64,000 nucleotides of DNA from JAMXLO01 sp035492535. Its GTDB lineage: Bacteria > Pseudomonadota > Alphaproteobacteria > Acetobacterales > Acetobacteraceae. Positions 1 through 9,855 of this stretch are shown piece after piece. The position numbers and the translations under genes are program-made. The notes under the pieces are model-generated. The model was given only the letters and a program-made list of their open reading frames with translations, was not told the DNA's origin and searched no databases. The stretch lies in the NCBI GenBank assembly GCA_035492535.1, contig DATJJM010000006.1, positions 3,813 to 67,812 on the forward strand, read 5' to 3'. The stretch's first letter is position 1; each line of letters begins with the position of its first letter.

Positions 1-480
1 GTCGTCATCGTCGATGTCGCTCCGCAGCAGCCGCCGCTCTCGGTCGTCGAGGTTGAGATCGATGACGCCGCGATCGACGTAACACTGCCGCCGCCGCCAC
101 TCGTTTCGGTCGAGTTACCGCCGCCGCAGCCGCCGCTCAGTGTCGATGTGGTGGCGCCGGTTCCGCCCGTCGTCACGGTCGATGCGTCACTGCCGCCGCC
201 GCCGAATGTCGATGTGACGCTGCCGGATCCGGTGACCGTCGATGTCGATGCGACGCCGCAGCCGCCCGTGCAGGTCGATGTCCTGGCCGCATGGCAAGGC
301 GGCATCCCGGATGCGCCGATCGACGGCACGCTCTACGGGCGACTGAATCAACACTGGGTCGGTGTACCTGGTGGCGAGGATCTGGTGACCAGCGTCGCGC
401 GCAAGATTGGTGACGTATTGCTCTACACCGACGACCTCGAGGACTGGGACAGCAAGGTGCTGGATGGGGGCAACTTTTAG
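1..480 (+). CDS. Pro/Val/Asp-rich repeat protein, 5' end outside window
   Basis: The frame is open from base 1, so the N-terminus lies outside the window; 159 residues are visible. The first 95 or so are a low-complexity repeat of VDVTLPPPP-type units (alternating Val/Asp and proline runs). A more ordinary C-terminus of about 65 residues ends in GGNF. The stop codon TAG directly abuts the ATG of the first tail-fibre gene, so the two are probably co-transcribed. The extended proline-rich stretch suggests a structural stalk or linker of the virion. I do not recognise the family, and the virion role is inferred from position only. Confidence 0.7.
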   Translation, partial: VVIVDVAPQQPPLSVVEVEIDDAAIDVTLPPPPLVSVELPPPQPPLSVDVVAPVPPVVTVDASLPPPPNVDVTLPDPVTVDVDATPQPPVQVDVLAAWQGGIPDAPIDGTLYGRLNQHWVGVPGGEDLVTSVARKIGDVLLYTDDLEDWDSKVLDGGNF

Positions 481-2232
481 ATGACCGACATCCTCCGCAT
501 CAAGCGCCGCACCTCCGGAGCTACTGGCGCCCCTGGCTCGCTGGCGAATGCCGAGCTGGCCTACAACGAAGTCGACGACGTTCTCTACTACGGCAAGGGC
601 ACCGGCGGCGCTGGTGGCACCGCAACCGTCGTTATCCCGATCGGCGGCCCCGGCATGGGGTCGAACGCCAACCCGGTTATGAACGGTGTCGCTGCGCCTG
701 GCGCCTTGGCCAGCTGGGCGCGCGGCGATCACGTCCATCCCAGCGATACGTCTCGTGCACCACTCGCCTCGCCGACCTTCACTGGCATACCGGCCGCACC
801 AACAGCAGCGCCCGGCACCAACACCACACAGCTCGCGACCACAGCTTACGTGCAGGCCGCTACAGCAGCCGCCGGTGTGCAGAGCTTCAACACCCGCACC
901 GGCACCGTCACGCTGCTGCTGACGGACGTGACCGGTGTCGGTGGAGCGCCCCTCGCCAATCCGGTGTTCACCGGCGATCCACAAGCGCCGACGCCTGCCA
1001 CGGCCGACAACGACACCAGCGTTGCCACCACAGCCTTCGTGAAGGCGCAGGGCTACGCCACCGTGGCGAGCGTGCCGGTGGCGTCCTCGACCAACCCGCT
1101 GATGAACGGTGTGGTGGCGATCGGCGTCGGCACCACCTGGGCGCGCGCAGATCATGTGCATCCGGTCGACACGAGCCGTGCACCGCTGGCCTCGCCAGTC
1201 TTCACCGGCAATCCGACCGGGCCGACGCCGGCGACCGGCGATAACAGCGTCTCGCTGGCCACCACAGCCTTCGTCAAAGTGCAGGGCTATGCGCCGCTCG
1301 CCTCGCCGGTCTTCACCGGCAATCCGACTGGGCCGTCGCCTGCCAACACCGACAACAGCGTCTCGCTGGCCACCACGGCGTATGTGCGCGGGCTGCGCCA
1401 GGATCAGTTCCTGGCGCCGACGTCGGATGTTGCCTGGGGCAGCCGCAAGATCACCGCGCTCCTGGATCCCACGAACCCGCAAGACGCGGCCACGAAGAAC
1501 TATGTCGACGGCGCCATCCAAGGCATCGCGCCGAAGGACAGTGTGCGCGTTGCGACGACTGCCAACCTCGCGGCGCTCTCGGGTGCGCTGACGATCGACG
1601 GCGTGCTGACGGTGGTCGGCGACCGTGTGCTGGTGAAGGACCAGACGGCGCAGGCGAACAACGGTATCTATGTGGTGGCGGCCGGCGCGTGGGCTCGCTC
1701 TGCTGACACCAACACATGGGCCGAGCTGGTCAGCGCCTTCACCTTCGTCTCCGAGGGCGCGACCAACTCGAACAACGGCTACACCTGCACGGTCAATGCT
1801 GGCGGCACGCTCGGCACCACGGCCGTGACCTGGGTGCAGTTCTCCGGTGCCGGTCAGATCAACGCCGGCAACGGCATGACGAAGACCGGCAACACGCTCG
1901 ATGTCGGCGGCACCACCGCTCGCATCACCGTGCTGGCCGATAGCATCGACATCGATGCAGCCTATGTCGGTCAGACGTCGATCACCACGCTCGGCGTCAT
2001 CGCGATCGGCACATGGAATGGCACGACGATCGCGGTCAATCGCGGTGGCACTGGCGCGACCACGCTGACCGGCTACCTCAAAGGCGCTGGCACGTCAGCG
2101 TTCACCGGCGTGGCGACCATACCGAACACCGACATCACCGGCCTGGGCACGATGTCGACGCAAGCGGCGACCGCGGTTGCCATCACCGGCGGGAGTATCG
2201 ACGGCATCACGTTCGATATGGGCAGTTTCTGA
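481..2232 (+). CDS. Tail-fibre-like protein with collar-type repeats
   Basis: 583 residues. The N-terminus (LRIKRR, then ELAYNEVDDVLYYG near residues 25-40) is shared with the next gene and looks like a common attachment domain. Residues 90-310 carry at least four copies of a repeat with the pattern PLASPxFTGxPxxPTPA followed by T(T/S)xAT(T/S)AFV, typical of phage fibre shafts. The C-terminal half is less repetitive and rich in Thr, Gly and Ala. No chaperone or lectin domain is evident. It starts on the base after the upstream stop. It probably forms a trimeric fibre or a fibre adaptor; receptor specificity cannot be read from the sequence. Confidence 0.8.
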   Translation: MTDILRIKRRTSGATGAPGSLANAELAYNEVDDVLYYGKGTGGAGGTATVVIPIGGPGMGSNANPVMNGVAAPGALASWARGDHVHPSDTSRAPLASPTFTGIPAAPTAAPGTNTTQLATTAYVQAATAAAGVQSFNTRTGTVTLLLTDVTGVGGAPLANPVFTGDPQAPTPATADNDTSVATTAFVKAQGYATVASVPVASSTNPLMNGVVAIGVGTTWARADHVHPVDTSRAPLASPVFTGNPTGPTPATGDNSVSLATTAFVKVQGYAPLASPVFTGNPTGPSPANTDNSVSLATTAYVRGLRQDQFLAPTSDVAWGSRKITALLDPTNPQDAATKNYVDGAIQGIAPKDSVRVATTANLAALSGALTIDGVLTVVGDRVLVKDQTAQANNGIYVVAAGAWARSADTNTWAELVSAFTFVSEGATNSNNGYTCTVNAGGTLGTTAVTWVQFSGAGQINAGNGMTKTGNTLDVGGTTARITVLADSIDIDAAYVGQTSITTLGVIAIGTWNGTTIAVNRGGTGATTLTGYLKGAGTSAFTGVATIPNTDITGLGTMSTQAATAVAITGGSIDGITFDMGSF

Positions 2233-2236
2233 CCTA

Positions 2237-5200
2237 ATGGCCGACGTTCTAAGGATCAAACGGCGCGCAGCTGCAGGAGCTGCGGGCCCACCATCATCGC
2301 TTGCCGCTTCGGAGCTGGCCTACAACGAGCGGACCGACATCCTCTACTACGGCAGCGGAAACAGCGTCGGGCTCGCGACCACCATCATCCCGATCGCCGG
2401 GCCCGGGGCCTTCCTGGGGCTTGGTGGCGGCTCGCTGATCGGCGGCATCGACTTCGGTTCCGCCCTTGCGAGTTCGGTCACCGACCTCTCGCGGCACATC
2501 GCGCTGTACGGCGCGGCCTACGGTTTCAACGTCACCTCGAGCCGGTTGAACGTCGTCTCAGGCGCGAGCATTTTTTTCGTTTCTGGTGGCGCCGACAAGG
2601 TCACCATCAACTCGCTCGGTCTCACCATGCAGAGTGGGACGGCGCTGACGCTGGCGCAGGATCCCACGGGAGCCATGCAGGCCGCCACCAAGCAGTACGT
2701 CGACAACAGCCCGCCAGGAGAGGCACCGAACAACGCCAACGCATACGGCCGCAAAGCGCTGGCCTGGACGCCGGTGACCGACTACACGCGCGTTGCCACC
2801 GACAGCGCGTTCGATCTCAACTCGATCAGCGGCACCGGGGCCGGGCCGTACACCGGCTACCAGGGCGTCTACAGCATCGTCAACCAGACCGCGGGGCTGA
2901 ATTTCCCACCCGGCGTCACGACGGCCGCGGTGCTCAACCTGTGGAGCAGCAACCAGGGCTGGACCAATCAGCTCTCGTTTTCCCAGCAAGGCCTGTTCCA
3001 CCGATCGATGTCGGGGCAGGGGACGTTCCGAGCCTGGGAAAAGGTCGTCACCGACACTGGCGGCAACTTTACGTTCACCGGGGTCATAAGCGGCCCAACG
3101 CCAGCCCCCGGCACCAACACGACGCAGTTCGCAACCTGCGCTTTCGTGGCGGCGGCTACAGCAGCGTCGGGCGTGCAGACTTTCAACACCAGATCCGGCG
3201 CTGTCGTGCTCACCAATGCCGACGTGACGGGCGTCCTGCTGCCATCGTCGACCAATCCGCTGATGAACGGGACGGTCGCGATCGGCACATCGGGCACCTG
3301 GGCGCGCGCAGATCACGTCCATCCGGTCGACACCAGCCGTGCACCGCTGGCCTCGCCCACGTTCACTGGTGTACCGGCCGCGCCAACAGCAGCCCCTGGC
3401 ACCAGCACAACACAGCTCGCAACCTGTGCCTTCGTCGCCGCTTCTGCTGCAGCTGGCGTCGTCTCGTTCAATGGCAGGACCGGCACAGTCACGCTGACAT
3501 CCACCGACGTGTCCGGTGCGTCGGGCCTGCTGACCTCCGGTGGCATCGTGAGCGGCCCGCTCACCCTCGGCACTAACACCGTCTCGCAGCCACTGACTCT
3601 GAACGGTCCCACAAACAGCGCGCTTCGCGACATCTACTGGCAGACAGCGGGTGTCGCGCGCTGGCGGCTGCACCCCAATTCGACCGCGGAAAGCGGCGCG
3701 AACGTCGGATGCGACCTCGATCTGCTCGCCTACGATGACAGCGGCGCGGCCATCGGGACTTTCGTAGCGCGGTTCAACCGCAGCACCGGCCTTGTCACGA
3801 TAGGCAACGGTGGTCTCAGCTTCGGTTCCATCGTTGCGCCGGGCGGCACCACCGACCTCTCGCAACACATTGCGCTGTTCGGCACGACGTACGGCATCAG
3901 TGTCACGTCGTCGCGGCTGAACATCGTCTCAGGCGGCGGCATTTGGTTCAATTCGGTTGGTGTCGACAAGGTCGTCATCAACTCTACTGGCCTCACCATG
4001 CAGAGCGGGACCACGCTGACGCTGGCGCAGGATCCCACGGGAGCCATGCAGGCCGCCACCAAGCAGTACGTCGATGCCGGTGTCACTTCGTTCAACACCC
4101 GCACCGGCGCCGTCACGCTGACGGCCGCGGACATGACGGCAGCGACGGCCCTCGGTGCTCTGACGATCGGCAGCAACACGGCCTCGCAGTTCCTGTATCT
4201 GAACGGACCGGCTGCATCGTTCCGCAATATCCGCTGGCAGACGGCGGGCGTGGCGCGCTGGCAACTGTCCGCCAATGGCACCGCCGAAGCCGGCAGCAAT
4301 GCCGGAACCGACCTCGATCTGATCAACTACGACGACAGCGGCACGATCCTGCTGAACCCGGTGGCGCGGTTCACGCGCAGCACCGGCATACTGACGTTGA
4401 ACGGCGGCCTCCTGCTCGGGGCAGCCGCTAATATCAGCTTCGGCAGCACGCTGGCGTCGAGCACCACCGATCTGTCGAAGCACATCGCCCTCTGGGGCAC
4501 CACCATCGGGTTCAGCGTCACCAGCGGGCGCATGAACATCGTTGGCGGGACTGTGGTTTTCGTCTCCGGCGGGACTGACGTCGCCACCATCACCACGACC
4601 GGCATCACCGCCAACACGCCGACAGCGACGGCCGGCACCGAGACCACCGCCCTCGCTAACACGCTGTTCGTCGCGCGGCTTGCGGCCGCTTTCGCGGGGA
4701 CGGCCATCACCGATGCCGACCAGACATTGACCGCGGCCCAGGTGGGCAACGCCAGGATCGTTAACATCAGCGGGACGCTGACCGCCGATCGCACTCTCAC
4801 GATGCCACTGACAGGGACGCAGAGAAACTGGATCATCCGCAACGGCACGACCGGCGGTTTCAACATCATCGTCACGGCCGGCGGCGCCACGACGTTCTCG
4901 ATCCCGCCGGCCTATGAGATCGAATTCTGGACCAACGGCGTCAACCTGTTCCCGACGCATGTCCTGTTCGGGGGTTTGCCAACTCGCTTCGGTGACGCCA
5001 CCCGCAACGCACTGCTCATCAACCCAGGCTTGGCGTCCGCCGCATGCACCCTCAACGTCAGCGGCACCGGGCCGCTGCAGTTCCTGGTCGGCCCGACCGC
5101 ACCAACGGCAGCGCCTGGGACCAACACCACGCAGCTCGCAACCTGCGCTTTCGCAACCGCCGCCGACACCGCTTTGCTGGTCTCGCCGGCGCTCACCGGC

Positions 5201-5932
5201 ACGCCGACAGCACCGACTGCTGCGACCGCGACCAACACGACGCAACTTGCCACGACCGCGTTCGTGAAAGCACAGGGCTACGCACCGCTCAACGCGCCAG
5301 TCTTCACTGGGGCTGTTCAAGTCACCGGCGCAGGAAGCCAGCTATCGATCATCGGGAACACCAGCTCATCGCTCTTTATGTCGAAGTCTGCGAGCGGCCA
5401 GAGCAACGTCATCAGCGGCTATACCGGCGCCACCACCCAGCGATGGGCGATCAACCTGGGGGACAATACGACTGAAAGCGGCAGCAACGCCGGGTCGGAC
5501 TTCTCCATCGCCCGCTACACCGACGCCGGCGTCTTGAACGGCGTGCCGTTCCTCATCAATCGCGCCACTGGCAACACCACGGTCACCGGCAACTTCCTCG
5601 CGACGGGCACGGTCAGCGGCAACGGCGCCTACATCAACACCTCCGATCGGCGTCTCAAAGTGGACATCGCCGACACCGACCGCGGGCTGCTCGAGATCAT
5701 GCAGCTGCGGCCCGTTAGTTTCAGACGTAAGCGCATGACAGACGGTCCCCTCGAGCTCGGTTTCATCGCGCAGGAATTGCGAGACGTGATCCCTGAGGCT
5801 GTGGGGCCCACTGACGACCTCGAGGATCCAACCCTCGGCATCATGCTCGATCCGATTGTCGCGGCCCTGGTGAACGGCATGAAAGCGCTGGCCGCGCGCG
5901 TGCAACACCTTGAAGGAAGGACACTCCACTGA
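2237..5932 (+). CDS. Tail fibre/tailspike with C-terminal S74 intramolecular chaperone
   Basis: 1231 residues, started at the ATG that gives MADVLRIKRR, because this matches the N-terminus of the preceding fibre gene. The shaft contains collar-type repeats and three copies of a longer block (DLSxHIALxGTxxG, then FVSGGxDKV). The final 100 residues are a Peptidase_S74 domain: SDRRLK with the likely catalytic Ser1136, followed by GFIAQELRDVIPEAV. In known phages this domain trimerises the fibre and then cuts itself off. The stop overlaps the next start (TGATG). A 57-bp stretch occurs twice in the gene (near 2645 and 4016), a sign of internal duplication. Confidence 0.9.
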   Translation: MADVLRIKRRAAAGAAGPPSSLAASELAYNERTDILYYGSGNSVGLATTIIPIAGPGAFLGLGGGSLIGGIDFGSALASSVTDLSRHIALYGAAYGFNVTSSRLNVVSGASIFFVSGGADKVTINSLGLTMQSGTALTLAQDPTGAMQAATKQYVDNSPPGEAPNNANAYGRKALAWTPVTDYTRVATDSAFDLNSISGTGAGPYTGYQGVYSIVNQTAGLNFPPGVTTAAVLNLWSSNQGWTNQLSFSQQGLFHRSMSGQGTFRAWEKVVTDTGGNFTFTGVISGPTPAPGTNTTQFATCAFVAAATAASGVQTFNTRSGAVVLTNADVTGVLLPSSTNPLMNGTVAIGTSGTWARADHVHPVDTSRAPLASPTFTGVPAAPTAAPGTSTTQLATCAFVAASAAAGVVSFNGRTGTVTLTSTDVSGASGLLTSGGIVSGPLTLGTNTVSQPLTLNGPTNSALRDIYWQTAGVARWRLHPNSTAESGANVGCDLDLLAYDDSGAAIGTFVARFNRSTGLVTIGNGGLSFGSIVAPGGTTDLSQHIALFGTTYGISVTSSRLNIVSGGGIWFNSVGVDKVVINSTGLTMQSGTTLTLAQDPTGAMQAATKQYVDAGVTSFNTRTGAVTLTAADMTAATALGALTIGSNTASQFLYLNGPAASFRNIRWQTAGVARWQLSANGTAEAGSNAGTDLDLINYDDSGTILLNPVARFTRSTGILTLNGGLLLGAAANISFGSTLASSTTDLSKHIALWGTTIGFSVTSGRMNIVGGTVVFVSGGTDVATITTTGITANTPTATAGTETTALANTLFVARLAAAFAGTAITDADQTLTAAQVGNARIVNISGTLTADRTLTMPLTGTQRNWIIRNGTTGGFNIIVTAGGATTFSIPPAYEIEFWTNGVNLFPTHVLFGGLPTRFGDATRNALLINPGLASAACTLNVSGTGPLQFLVGPTAPTAAPGTNTTQLATCAFATAADTALLVSPALTGTPTAPTAATATNTTQLATTAFVKAQGYAPLNAPVFTGAVQVTGAGSQLSIIGNTSSSLFMSKSASGQSNVISGYTGATTQRWAINLGDNTTESGSNAGSDFSIARYTDAGVLNGVPFLINRATGNTTVTGNFLATGTVSGNGAYINTSDRRLKVDIADTDRGLLEIMQLRPVSFRRKRMTDGPLELGFIAQELRDVIPEAVGPTDDLEDPTLGIMLDPIVAALVNGMKALAARVQHLEGRTLH

Positions 5933-6141
5933 TGACGCAGCAAACACAGCAGCCGCAGGACACCCAGATGCTGCCGGCGATGGTGACACTGACGGTTGCT
6001 GACTGGGGTCGGGCGATCCAGCTCATCGGCGTCAACCCATGGAACGACGTCAACACGCTCATCGTGAACATCCACCGTCAGGTCAACGATGCCGTGGGAG
6101 CGCAGACCAGTCGCGAACCGGAGCGTGCCACGTCCGACTGA
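5932..6141 (+). CDS. Small hypothetical protein downstream of fibre
   Basis: 69 residues, starting inside the stop of the S74 fibre gene (TGATGA), which supports translational coupling. The N-terminus is Gln-rich (TQQTQQPQ). The middle has a hydrophobic/aromatic stretch (ADWGRAIQLIGVNPW) but no clear membrane helix. Position suggests a fibre-associated or assembly factor. I do not recognise the family. Confidence 0.65.
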   Translation: MTQQTQQPQDTQMLPAMVTLTVADWGRAIQLIGVNPWNDVNTLIVNIHRQVNDAVGAQTSREPERATSD

Positions 6142-6210
6142 TCGTCTGAGGTCTTAACGGCGGCCTGACCCGGCGCGGGCCAACACACGCAGGGTCGGGA
6201 GGCGCTCACA

Positions 6211-7494
6211 GTGGGCATGATCCGCAACGCGGTCTCGACCATAGCGCGCTCGCTTGGTCTGACCGACACACGATTGATCTCATGGCTGGGCGGCGGACCG
6301 ACGTGGTCAGGCGAGATTGTGTCGCCCCGCACCGCGCTGGCGATCGGCACAGTCTATGCCTGCGCACGGCTGATTTCGCAGACCATCGCGACGCTGCCGT
6401 GCCAGCTCTACAAGAACGATGACGCCGGCCGCGGCACCCTCGCACGCGACCATCCGCTCTATCTGCTGCTGCACGACCAGCCCAACGCGGACATGACCGC
6501 GGTGACGTTCTGGGAGTGCGTCGTTGTCCACATCCTGCTGTGGGGCAACGCCTACATTCAGATCGAACGCCTCGGCACTCGCGTCGTTGCGCTGGCGCCG
6601 ATGGTGCCAGACCGGTTGACCGCACGTCGCAACTCTGACGGATCGGTCACCTACTTCTACTCGTGGTACGGGAAGGTCACTGAGCTCGACGAAACCCAGG
6701 TGCTGCACATCAAGGGTTTCACCCTCGATGGCATGACGGGATTGTCAATCGTCGGCCAAGCGCGGGAGACGCTGGGCATCTCGATGGCAGCGGACAAGTC
6801 GGCCGCATCGTTCTTCAGAAATGGCATGAAGCCATCGATGGTTTTCACGGTCGACAAGTTCCTGCCAGAGCCGCAACGCAAGCGGTTTGAAGAAGAAACG
6901 AGGGATAAACTGGTCGGCGCAATCAACGCCGGCGGCTGGGCGCTGCTCGAGGGCGGCATGAAGGCCGAAGCGATCTCGATGAAGCCCGAGGACGCGCAGC
7001 TGCTGGCGAGCAGAGCGTTCAGTGTCGAGGAAGTCTGCCGCTGGTTTGGTGTCCAGCCCGTAATGATCGGGCACATGGAAAAATCTACCGCCTGGGGCAC
7101 CGGGCTCGAGCAGATGAACCTCTGGTTTCTAACTTACACTCTGCGTCCGCTGCTGAAGGCGATCGAGCAGGCAATTAGAATGTCGCTGCTGAACGCCGGT
7201 GAGAAGAGCACCTATTACGCCGAGTTCAATGTCGATGCATTGCTGCGCGCCGACAGCGCGGGCCGTGCAGCACTGATGAAGACCATGGCCGAGAACGGCC
7301 TGCGCACGCGTAACGAGCTGCGCGCACTCGACAACGTCGCACCCATGGATGGCGGCGACGACCTCACCGTCCAATCGAACCTCTTGCCGATCCAGCTGCT
7401 CGGCAAGGAAGCGCAGTTCCGCATCCTCAAGCCGCTCGATCCGAACTTCAAACCGAGCGATGCGCAGCCCGGGCAAGAGCCGCCTGCCAGCTAG
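6211..7494 (+). CDS. Portal protein, HK97 family
   Basis: 427 residues. Portal-family features include the N-terminal block with SPRTALAIGTVYACARLIS (residues 32-50), LPCQLYKND, the central VLHIKGFTLDGMTGLS and the later block SVEEVCRWFGVQPVMIGHME. Twelve copies form the ring at the capsid vertex through which DNA is packaged. I chose GTG at 6211 because GGGAGG lies about 8 nt upstream; an ATG two codons later is possible. Protease and capsid genes follow immediately, the usual HK97 order. No large terminase precedes it here; that place is taken by tail-fibre genes. Confidence 0.93.
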   Translation: MGMIRNAVSTIARSLGLTDTRLISWLGGGPTWSGEIVSPRTALAIGTVYACARLISQTIATLPCQLYKNDDAGRGTLARDHPLYLLLHDQPNADMTAVTFWECVVVHILLWGNAYIQIERLGTRVVALAPMVPDRLTARRNSDGSVTYFYSWYGKVTELDETQVLHIKGFTLDGMTGLSIVGQARETLGISMAADKSAASFFRNGMKPSMVFTVDKFLPEPQRKRFEEETRDKLVGAINAGGWALLEGGMKAEAISMKPEDAQLLASRAFSVEEVCRWFGVQPVMIGHMEKSTAWGTGLEQMNLWFLTYTLRPLLKAIEQAIRMSLLNAGEKSTYYAEFNVDALLRADSAGRAALMKTMAENGLRTRNELRALDNVAPMDGGDDLTVQSNLLPIQLLGKEAQFRILKPLDPNFKPSDAQPGQEPPAS

Positions 7495-7504
7495 GAGATC
7501 GATC

Positions 7505-8404
7505 ATGTTGTACGACCGGTTCGCAGCGCCGATGGAGGTGCTGTTCGTTGGCGACGGCCAGCCGGGCGCCTTCGAAGGCTATGGCGCGGTGTTCAACAAC
7601 ACCGACTTTTACGAGAACGTCATCGCGCCTGGTGCCTTCACCGATACGCTCGCGACGCACGCAAGCGCCGGCACAATGCCAGCGATGTTTGTCGAGCACT
7701 CGGCGTTTGAGCTGTTCGGCGATCCGCTGCCGATCGGTGTCTGGCAGGCGATGTCGGAGGACAGCAAGGGCCTGCACGTTAAAGGCAAGATCAGCGCGCT
7801 CGACACCGACCACAGCAAACGCATCATCGGGCTGATGAAGGACAAGGCCATCACCGGCCTGTCCATCGCCTTCAAGGTGCCCGCGGGTGGCGACGTTCGG
7901 TCCAACAAGGCGGGCGAACCGAAGCGCCTCATCAACAAGCTGAACCTATACGCGGTCGATCTGGTGCGTGATCCGGCGAATGCCCAGGCGCAGGTCACGC
8001 ATCTCAACTCGATCATGCGCAATGTCGACGCGCAGACCGCAACCGACGCTGTCGCGGCCTGCATGAAGCTGCATCAGACGTCGCTCGCCGGTCAGAACAG
8101 TCCGACCAACGATCAGCGCTCTGCCATGTGGGGCCACCTGTCGGATGCGCATCGCGCGCTGACCGGCCAGGACGTGCCGTTGGGCATGACGTTGGCGAAG
8201 CCCACCACGATACGCGAGTTCGAAACGTGGCTCCGGGAGGAGTTTCACTTGTCGCATTCGCAAGCCCGAGCCATCGCCGAGCTTGGGTTCAAAGCGCCTC
8301 GGGATGAGGCCGACCAATTGGCGGCAAGCGAGCTGCGGTCGGAGACGCTCAAGCAGCTGTCGACGCTCGCAGCTGATCTCTCCCTCATCTCCAGCAAAAG
8401 GTAG
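7505..8404 (+). CDS. Prohead protease, HK97/S78 family
   Basis: 299 residues starting at MLYDRFAAP, with TAGGAG 8 nt upstream. It has the S78 fold signatures: FEGYGAVFNNTD, the VEH motif with likely catalytic His65, and GLSIAF with likely catalytic Ser120, then LYAVDLVRDPANAQA. It should cleave the scaffold-like N-terminus of the capsid protein during maturation. The C-terminal 110 residues are an extra, partly helical tail beyond the protease core. It lies between portal and capsid genes. Confidence 0.92.
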   Translation: MLYDRFAAPMEVLFVGDGQPGAFEGYGAVFNNTDFYENVIAPGAFTDTLATHASAGTMPAMFVEHSAFELFGDPLPIGVWQAMSEDSKGLHVKGKISALDTDHSKRIIGLMKDKAITGLSIAFKVPAGGDVRSNKAGEPKRLINKLNLYAVDLVRDPANAQAQVTHLNSIMRNVDAQTATDAVAACMKLHQTSLAGQNSPTNDQRSAMWGHLSDAHRALTGQDVPLGMTLAKPTTIREFETWLREEFHLSHSQARAIAELGFKAPRDEADQLAASELRSETLKQLSTLAADLSLISSKR

Positions 8405-8410
8405 GACACC

Positions 8411-9613
8411 ATGGCTGCTGACCCCAATCCCGAGGTCGAACTCAAGAACCTTGCCGTCGATCTGAAAAAGGCGACCGACGAAGTCAAAACCTTCGCCGAA
8501 AAGGCCGAGACCGAGATGAAGAACCTCGGCACCATCACGCAGGAGACCAAGGACAAGGCCGATAAGGCGCTGACCGAAATGAACACGATCAGCGAGCGCC
8601 TCACCGCGGTGGAGCAGAAGATGGTTCGCCGTGGCGGACCGGGCGACGAGGAGCTGAAGACGCTCGGCGACCTCGTGGTCGAGAATGCTGCCGTCAAGGG
8701 CCTGATGGAGACCAAGAACGGGCAAGCCCGCGTCGCCATCGAGCTGAAGGACATCACCTCGGGCAATCCCACCGTCGGTGCCGGCCGCTCGCCGTCAACC
8801 TCGTTGGTGCAGGCCGATCGCGTCGGCATGGTGACGCCACCGATGCGGCAGATGGTGGTGCGGAACCTGATCACGCCCGGGACCACGTCGTCGAACGCGA
8901 TAGAGTACGCGGTGGAAACCGACGACCCGAACGTGACCGGCGCTGCGGTGGTGTCGGAAGGCCAGCTCAAGCCGCAGAGCAACATCACCTTCGATCTGAA
9001 ATCGACCCCGGTGCGCACGATCGCGCATTTCATGAAAGCCTCGCGGCAGATCATGGACGATGCGCCGCAGCTGCGGAGCATCATCGACGGTCGGTTGACC
9101 TATGGCTTGCAGTTCGTCGAGGAAGGCGAGCTGCTCTACGGCGACGGCACCGGCCAGCACATCCTCGGGATCGTCCCCCAGGCCTCGGCCTATGCACCAG
9201 CCTTCGCGCCCACCAACCCGACGCCGATCGACCAGCTCCGACTGGCGTCACTGCAGGCGACGCTCGCACTGTATCCGGCAAGTGGCTACGTGCTGCACCC
9301 GACCGATTGGGGCCGCATCGAGCTGACCAAGGATCTGCAGGGCCGCTACATCGTCGGTGACCCGACTGGTCTGCTTGGCAAGCGTTTGTGGAACCTTCCG
9401 GTGGTCGATACGCAGGCCATGCAGGTCGGCAAGTTCTTGACTGGCGCGTTCCAATTGGGTGCACAGATCTTCGATCGGATGTCGATCGAGATCCTCATCT
9501 CGACGGAAAACGCCGACGACTTCGTGCGCAACATGATCACCATCCGCGGTGAAGAACGCCTCACCCTGGCGGTCTACAGGCCTGCAGCATTCATCTACGG
9601 CACGCTGCCCTGA
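8411..9613 (+). CDS. Major capsid protein, HK97 fold
   Basis: 400 residues. Residues 1-75 are highly charged and predicted coiled coil (VDLKKATDEVKTFAEKAET and on), the usual delta/scaffold domain removed by the protease. The shell domain follows, with signatures such as RQMVVRNLITPGTTSSNAIEY, FMKASRQIMDDAPQLRS and the C-terminal MITIRGEERLTLAVYRPAAF. It starts 6 nt after the protease stop and overlaps the next gene through TGATG. Confidence 0.93.
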   Translation: MAADPNPEVELKNLAVDLKKATDEVKTFAEKAETEMKNLGTITQETKDKADKALTEMNTISERLTAVEQKMVRRGGPGDEELKTLGDLVVENAAVKGLMETKNGQARVAIELKDITSGNPTVGAGRSPSTSLVQADRVGMVTPPMRQMVVRNLITPGTTSSNAIEYAVETDDPNVTGAAVVSEGQLKPQSNITFDLKSTPVRTIAHFMKASRQIMDDAPQLRSIIDGRLTYGLQFVEEGELLYGDGTGQHILGIVPQASAYAPAFAPTNPTPIDQLRLASLQATLALYPASGYVLHPTDWGRIELTKDLQGRYIVGDPTGLLGKRLWNLPVVDTQAMQVGKFLTGAFQLGAQIFDRMSIEILISTENADDFVRNMITIRGEERLTLAVYRPAAFIYGTLP

Positions 9614-9855
9614 TGCTGATGGAGGCCCTCAAGCCGTGGATCAACCGCGACCACGAGGGCGTGGTGCATCCAGGCCAGCGTTTTTACGCTCATGGCATCC
9701 GCGCCACTGAGCTGGAACTCGCTGGTCTGGCTGTTCCTGTGCTGGACGAAGACGACACCATCAAGGTCGTTGCGGACACTCCGCCTGCGCCGGCCAAAAA
9801 GGCGAAGCCGGATGGCAAAAAGCCTGTTCATCGTCGGCCCTTGGGGGCTCGGTGA
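9613..9855 (+). CDS. Small head-module protein of unknown function
   Basis: 80 residues, starting at the ATG within the capsid stop (TGATG). An N-terminal half containing VHPGQRFYAHGIRATELELAGLAVP resembles the short proteins that follow capsid genes in many HK97-type phages. The C-terminus is Lys/Pro-rich and low complexity. It overlaps the next gene by 44 nt. A head-completion or capsid-associated role is inferred from position only. Confidence 0.6.
   Translation: MLMEALKPWINRDHEGVVHPGQRFYAHGIRATELELAGLAVPVLDEDDTIKVVADTPPAPAKKAKPDGKKPVHRRPLGAR

Noticed and set aside
187..1521. Long minus-strand open frame (444 codons) antisense to the first fibre gene
   Set aside because: Its product is Arg/Gly/His-rich with no domain, as expected from the reverse of high-GC repeat coding sequence; the plus-strand fibre motifs are clear.
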